This document shows, in pieces, positions 50,399 to 54,978 of a stretch of 54,978 nt of DNA; the first letter of the stretch is position 1; each line of letters begins with the position of its first letter. Position numbers and translations under genes: made by a program. This stretch comes from an uncultured Bacteroidales bacterium (GTDB lineage Bacteria > Bacteroidota > Bacteroidia > Bacteroidales > UBA932), in NCBI GenBank assembly GCA_947305045.1, contig CAMZCW010000004.1:1-54978 (forward strand), written 5' to 3'. The notes beneath the pieces were generated by a model. It was not told where the DNA came from, searched no databases, and worked only from the letters and a program-made list of their open reading frames with translations.

Positions 50399-52314
50399 GA
50401 AGACTGTTCTGTTCCCTGATTGCCCTGTCCCTCTTCGGGACGCTTGCTGCCCAGCGCTATGGGGTTTGTTCGCCCAACGGCCGCCAGGCGGCGCAGGTGG
50501 AGGTGCTCTCCGAAAACGGATGCACACGCGTGCAATATGCCACTTCGCTGGACGGCCGGCCGGTGGTGCTGCCATCGGCAATAGACCTGGGAATAGACAA
50601 CCATGTGTGGGAAATGGCAACGGGGAAGCGCTCGCTGCCCGCTCTGGCGCGATGGATGGATAACCTGAAACTGCGGGATACCGAGGCAATCGCCCGTGAC
50701 ACCGTCTGGCACAATGCCTTTGGGGAACGCTCCACGGTGCGTGACGCTTATAACGGAGTGGTGCTGCATTTCGTGAAGGAAGACGGCTCCAAGTGTGCGC
50801 TGGACCTTGAGTTCCGGGCCTACGACGAAGGCATTGCCTGGCGTTTCTCGCTTCCCATGCATCCGGATGCGCTGTACCATCGGGTAAAGGCCGACCATTC
50901 CGAATTCGCTTTCCCCGATGGAACCAAGGCCTGGTATCATCTGTGGGCCCAGTCGACCTTTGAACGGCGGCCTTTGGAGGGGTGGACGGACGAATGTGAA
51001 CGGCCGCTTACCCTGGAACTGCCCGGGGGGCTGTATGCGGCCGTCGGGGAGGCCGGACTGGTGGATTTCCCGCGTGGGAAACTGCGCCTGCTGCGTCCCG
51101 GTGTACTGGCGGTGGCACTGAACGACAACGGCACCGACCTGGTTACGCCTTACGCCATGCCCTGGCGGGTAATTATGGCTTCGGACCGCCTGGGAGGGCT
51201 CCTGGAGCAAAACGACATTTTCCTGAACCTGAATGAGGCATCGGCCCTCCCTGATGCATCCTGGATTAAGCCGGGCAAGCAAATCCGCGAGACGCGCCTG
51301 ACTACGGAGAATTCCCTGAAAGTGATTGACTTTGCCGCGGCGCACGGGATAGACTACATGCTCTATGACTGGAAGTGGTATGGTCCGGCATACGATTTTT
51401 CCACCGATGCCACTACGGTCATTGATGCGATAGACATGCCCCGCGTGATCGCCTATGGCGCTTCCAAGGGGGTAGGCGTATGGGTGTATGTGAACCAGCA
51501 TGCCTTGCAGCACCAGGGCGCCTCGCTGTTCCCCGTCTATGAAAAGTGGGGGCTGAAGGGCCTCAAGTTCGGTTTCGTGCAATTTACTTCCCAGCATTGG
51601 GCCTCCTGGGTACACGGACTGGTCCGTGATGCGGCCGCGAACCACCTGATGGTGAACATTCACGATGAATATCGGCCCACGGGGTATTCCCGTACATATC
51701 CGAATCTGCTCACCCAGGAGGGTATTTACGGGAACGAAGAATTCCCGTCGGCCACCCACGATACGCATCTGCCGTTTACGCGTATGATTTGTGGTGCGGC
51801 CGATTATACCGTATGCTACTTTGACCCGCGACTGAAGAACACGCATGCCCATCAGCTGGCCCTGCCGGTAATGTACTTCTCGCCGCTGCAGACCCTGTAT
51901 TGGTACGATACACCGGAACGCATCAAAGAGGTGCCGGAAATGGAATTCTTTGACCAAGTTCCCGTGGTGTGGGACGATACCCGCGTGGTGAATGACTGCA
52001 TTGGCGTTACGGCTTCCATCGCCCGCCGAAGCGGGGAAGACTGGTGGTTAGGCCTGCTGGGCAATGATGATGCGCAGCACGTGACGCTGCCCACCGACTT
52101 CCTGGAACCCGGCCGGCGCTATGTGATGCGGGTATATACGGACGATCCTTCGGTGGAAACGCCCACCCATGTGGCTGTACGGCAGTTTATAGTGACCGGT
52201 GGTCAGTCCCTGCCGTTTGCCCTCCAGTCCCGCGGTGGCGCCGCCGCAAGGTTCCGCCCCTGGACCAAGGCCGACAAGAACGTGCGTAAACTTGGAAATA
52301 GAACCGTGCTATGA
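50395..52314 (+). CDS. GH97-family alpha-galactosidase/alpha-glucosidase
   Basis: A 639-residue secreted enzyme with signal peptide ending LAAQ. GH97 features are the N-terminal beta-sandwich (to about 270), the (beta/alpha)8 barrel with DYMLYDWKWYGP, GVWVYVNQHAL, GLKFGFVQF, VNIHDEYRPTGYSRTYPN (about 419-436) and EGIYGNEEF (about 442-450), and a C-terminal beta-sandwich. The Asp in HDEYRPTG, where inverting SusB-type members have Glu, suggests the retaining subgroup (alpha-galactosidase or beta-L-arabinopyranosidase); this is inference from recalled family biochemistry. The start at 50395 overlaps the HTCS stop by 4 bp; an upstream in-frame extension is shadow of HTCS coding sequence. Confidence 0.9.
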   Translation: MRRLFCSLIALSLFGTLAAQRYGVCSPNGRQAAQVEVLSENGCTRVQYATSLDGRPVVLPSAIDLGIDNHVWEMATGKRSLPALARWMDNLKLRDTEAIARDTVWHNAFGERSTVRDAYNGVVLHFVKEDGSKCALDLEFRAYDEGIAWRFSLPMHPDALYHRVKADHSEFAFPDGTKAWYHLWAQSTFERRPLEGWTDECERPLTLELPGGLYAAVGEAGLVDFPRGKLRLLRPGVLAVALNDNGTDLVTPYAMPWRVIMASDRLGGLLEQNDIFLNLNEASALPDASWIKPGKQIRETRLTTENSLKVIDFAAAHGIDYMLYDWKWYGPAYDFSTDATTVIDAIDMPRVIAYGASKGVGVWVYVNQHALQHQGASLFPVYEKWGLKGLKFGFVQFTSQHWASWVHGLVRDAAANHLMVNIHDEYRPTGYSRTYPNLLTQEGIYGNEEFPSATHDTHLPFTRMICGAADYTVCYFDPRLKNTHAHQLALPVMYFSPLQTLYWYDTPERIKEVPEMEFFDQVPVVWDDTRVVNDCIGVTASIARRSGEDWWLGLLGNDDAQHVTLPTDFLEPGRRYVMRVYTDDPSVETPTHVAVRQFIVTGGQSLPFALQSRGGAAARFRPWTKADKNVRKLGNRTVL

Positions 52315-54978
52315 AGAAACTTTTTCTCCTTCTATGGATGCTGCCGGTAATGGCGACGGCCCAGTCCTATGATTATTCAACCGGACGGGACGGTGCGCGT
52401 GCTTATCTGCGCCTGCCCCGGGGACAGCAGGAGGTGAAGGCTGTGCTGTATTGCCACCAGAACATGACGGAGGAAGTGCTCTTCCGCAGTCCTTCCTTTA
52501 CGGAAAAAATGGATTCCCTGGGCATTGCCATGGCTTTTATCCAGCGCGGCTCCCAAAACTGGGATGTCTCCGACGGCTGCCAGGAGCGGTTCGAAGCCCT
52601 GATGCGGGATTTCGCGAAGGGGACGGGTCACCAGGAGCTGGAATCGGCCTGGATCATTCCTTTCGGACACAGTGCGCAGGCTACCTTTCCGTGGAACTTT
52701 GCCGCCTGGAATCCGGAGCGTACGCTCTGTATCATCTCTTATCATGGCGATGCGCCCCGCACCAACCTGTGCGGTTATGGCCGAGCCAATGTGGAATGGG
52801 GGCGGACCCGCAACATCGACCGCATCCCCGGTCTTATGGTAATGGGGGAATACGAGTGGTGGGAAGCCCGTCTGAATCCGGCGCGTGCCTTCCGTGTGAT
52901 GTATCCGGATAGCAGGATTTCCTTCCTCAGGGATGCCGGAAGGGGCCATTTCGACCTTTGTCCGCAAACCCAGGATTACCTGGCCCGTTTCATTGAGAAG
53001 GCCCTGCAGGATCCCCGTCCGGAAGGTGGCGAGGAATGGGATGGCTTCTGGTATCAGGATGCGGAGATGGCAGCCATCACCAAGGCCCGCCAGGAGGAAT
53101 GGGAAGGAAAGGCGATGCAGGAAATCAGCGTCTGGGTGGACGGGACCAGGATGGTCCGCAATCCCCAGAGTCATATTACCATGAACGGACGCGTGACCGG
53201 GGAGGAATTCAGCGTTACGGCTACTTCTACAACGGGAAATACCCGTGTGACCCTTGTCAGCGGCCCTGCCGTTCAGACCGGCAACAACACCTTCCGCATA
53301 GACCGAAACTACTTTGGAAAAGACCTTCTCCGCCAGTGGAAGGGGATTACACTCTGCGTAGAGGCCGATGGGAATGCGGCCTATAAACCGGGGGTACAGG
53401 AACTGAATCTACTGCCGTCGGTATTGGAGGAGTCCCGTCCCAGGCTTCAGGCAAAACAGCTGGATCCTTCCTGTGTGAGGCTTCTTCCCAGCCGGTTTAT
53501 GGAGAACCAGCAGCGGGATTCGGCCTGGATCATGTCTGTTTCTGCCGAGCGGCTTCTCCACAGTTTCCGTACGACAGCGGGCGTTTACGCCGGAAACGAG
53601 GGCGGCTACATGACCGTGAAAAAGCTGGGAGGCTGGGAATCTCCAGACTGCGAGCTTCGCGGCCATATTACAGGACATGTGTTAAGCGCCTGTGCCCTGA
53701 TGTATGCCTATACCGGTGCCGATTGTTTCAAAGCCAAAGGAGACAGCCTTGTCAATGGTCTCAGGACCGTTCAACAGGCGCTGGACGGCGGTTACCTGAG
53801 CGCTTTCCCGGAGGAACTGGTGAACCGGAATATCCGGGGCGAAAAGGTGTGGGCACCCTGGTATACCCTGCATAAGGTGATGGCCGGTCTGCTGGACCAG
53901 TACAGCTTGGCCGGCAATGAACTTGCACTTACGGAGGTGAAGGAGTTTGCCCGTTGGGCTTTTGAGAAACTCTCCCGCCTGGACGAACCCACCCGGCGCC
54001 GGATGCTCCGGAACGAGTTCGGCGGCATGGGGGAAGTGTGGTGGAACCTGTATGGAATCACCGGAGACAAGTGTCACCGGGAACTGGCCGAATTTTTCTA
54101 CCACAATGATGTCATCGACCCCTTGAAGGCTCAGAAGTCCGATTTTGGCACCAAGCATACCAACACCTTCATTCCCAAAGTGATTGCCGAGGCTTGCCGC
54201 TATGAACTCACCGGGGCAGAGGAATCCCGGACGGCCGCCACGTTCTTCTGGGACCAGATGATGGCGCACCACGTGTATGCCACCGGAAGCCTTTCGGACA
54301 AGGAACACTTCTTCCCGCCGGAAGCGTTCAAAAAGCACATCACCGGCTATACCGGGGAGAGCTGCTGTACGTATAACATGCTGCGCCTGGCCGGGCATCT
54401 TTATACCTGGGAGCCGTCCGGCGCCATCATGGATTATTATGAGCGGGCCCTGTACAATCATATCCTGGGCTCGCAGCATCCCAAGACCGGCATGGCGTCC
54501 TACTTCCTGCCGCTGGCTGCGGGCACCCATAAGGTTTACAGCACCCCCTTCAATTCCTTCTGGTGCTGCGTGGGCAGCGGCTTCGAATCCCATGCCAAGT
54601 ATGCCCAAAACATTTTCTATGAGGAGGGTAACACATTGTACGTGAATTTGTTCATCCCTTCATCGGCTAGCTGGAACGGCTTCTGTCTCCGTATGGAAAC
54701 CTCGTTCCCCGAGGAGGACGAGGTCCGGCTCACCATCCTTTCGGACGGGAAACGCCGGATTGCCCTGAGAAAGCCTTATTGGAGCGGAAAGCCCGTTGTG
54801 AAGGTGAATGGCCGGCGGGTTTCCGTAAAGGACGGAGACTATCTGGTGGTGGAACGAAACTGGAAGGCGGGAGACCGCATCAGCGTTACGTATCCCATGT
54901 CTTATCATGTGGAGCCAGCTCCCCAGGACCCTTCCGTGGGCGTGGTGATGTACGGCCCGCTGGTTATGGCGCAAGCGC
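52311..54978 (+). CDS. Alpha/beta-hydrolase domain fused to GH127/GH146 beta-L-arabinofuranosidase (3' end outside window)
   Basis: 889 residues visible, running off the window. Signal peptide to MATAQ. The N-terminal domain (about 20-235) looks like an alpha/beta hydrolase: AVLYCHQNMTEEV, MAFIQRGSQNW, IIPFGHSAQATFPW (nucleophile Ser near 121) and a late Gly-His (GRGHFDLCP). After a beta linker (about 265-375), the catalytic part (from about 390) has DUF1680 blocks WAPWYTLHKVMAGLLDQY, NEFGGMGEVWWNLY, TGESCCTYNML (Glu and Zn-Cys, about 682) and SFWCCVGSGFESHAKY (vicinal Cys pair with nucleophile, about 750). These match the Zn-thiolate residues of GH127/GH146. It would deacylate and remove beta-L-arabinofuranose. 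ATGA overlap with GH97; last gene of the visible PUL2 operon. Confidence 0.88.
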   Translation, partial: MKKLFLLLWMLPVMATAQSYDYSTGRDGARAYLRLPRGQQEVKAVLYCHQNMTEEVLFRSPSFTEKMDSLGIAMAFIQRGSQNWDVSDGCQERFEALMRDFAKGTGHQELESAWIIPFGHSAQATFPWNFAAWNPERTLCIISYHGDAPRTNLCGYGRANVEWGRTRNIDRIPGLMVMGEYEWWEARLNPARAFRVMYPDSRISFLRDAGRGHFDLCPQTQDYLARFIEKALQDPRPEGGEEWDGFWYQDAEMAAITKARQEEWEGKAMQEISVWVDGTRMVRNPQSHITMNGRVTGEEFSVTATSTTGNTRVTLVSGPAVQTGNNTFRIDRNYFGKDLLRQWKGITLCVEADGNAAYKPGVQELNLLPSVLEESRPRLQAKQLDPSCVRLLPSRFMENQQRDSAWIMSVSAERLLHSFRTTAGVYAGNEGGYMTVKKLGGWESPDCELRGHITGHVLSACALMYAYTGADCFKAKGDSLVNGLRTVQQALDGGYLSAFPEELVNRNIRGEKVWAPWYTLHKVMAGLLDQYSLAGNELALTEVKEFARWAFEKLSRLDEPTRRRMLRNEFGGMGEVWWNLYGITGDKCHRELAEFFYHNDVIDPLKAQKSDFGTKHTNTFIPKVIAEACRYELTGAEESRTAATFFWDQMMAHHVYATGSLSDKEHFFPPEAFKKHITGYTGESCCTYNMLRLAGHLYTWEPSGAIMDYYERALYNHILGSQHPKTGMASYFLPLAAGTHKVYSTPFNSFWCCVGSGFESHAKYAQNIFYEEGNTLYVNLFIPSSASWNGFCLRMETSFPEEDEVRLTILSDGKRRIALRKPYWSGKPVVKVNGRRVSVKDGDYLVVERNWKAGDRISVTYPMSYHVEPAPQDPSVGVVMYGPLVMAQA

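Overview
The window comes from a member of the Bacteroidota, most likely an uncultured, fairly GC-rich gut or rumen Bacteroidales. The evidence is SusC/SusD pairs, a hybrid two-component regulator, -7 boxes of the TAnnTTTG type, lipoprotein signals on most glycan-binding proteins, and CAZyme families usual for polysaccharide utilization loci (PULs). It reads as two PULs separated by an accessory region. No tRNA, rRNA or classical CRISPR array was seen.

Region 1 (about 1-29.8 kb) is a pectin/homogalacturonan locus. After the end of an outer-membrane barrel gene, recX and a GH43 enzyme, a LacI-type repressor faces the main operon divergently. That operon encodes a GH28 polygalacturonase, a CE12-CE8 fusion (acetyl and methyl esterase), a GH105 unsaturated-uronide hydrolase and a PL1 pectate lyase, joined by 4-bp overlaps. 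It continues into a SusC carrying an extra C-terminal OmpA-like domain, a SusD and a large surface lipoprotein. Then come uxaC, uxaA, a second PL1 with a BACON domain, uxaB, an ExuT-type transporter and a second CE8. Together these would de-esterify and cut pectin outside, import oligomers, release (unsaturated) galacturonate and convert it via tagaturonate and altronate to 2-keto-3-deoxygluconate. The kinase and aldolase for the last steps are not here.

Region 2 (about 29.8-36.4 kb) is accessory. It holds a compact tyrosine recombinase, two tandem units of short peptide plus surface lipoprotein with near-identical 3' halves, a 1-kb segment bounded by about 50-bp inverted repeats with three small ORFs, and a frameshifted gene on the minus strand.

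Region 3 (about 36.4-55 kb) is a second PUL: a double esterase (SGNH plus alpha/beta hydrolase), SusC, SusD, a multi-domain surface glycan-binding protein, a PL38-like/alginate-lyase-fold enzyme, a hybrid two-component system, a GH97, and an alpha/beta-hydrolase fused to a GH127/GH146 beta-L-arabinofuranosidase that runs off the end. The substrate looks like an acetylated, uronate-containing polysaccharide with arabinose and alpha-galactosyl or alpha-glucosyl side groups.

The most unusual signals are: (i) the SusC-OmpA fusion; (ii) a two-copy structured repeat bracketing uxaC-uxaA, with hairpins that covary between copies and a 13-bp unit recurring at exactly 22-bp spacing; (iii) dispersed palindromes in intergenic gaps of region 1 that also sit in frame inside four catabolic enzymes; and (iv) the recombinase/peptide/lipoprotein region with its inverted-repeat-bounded cassette.
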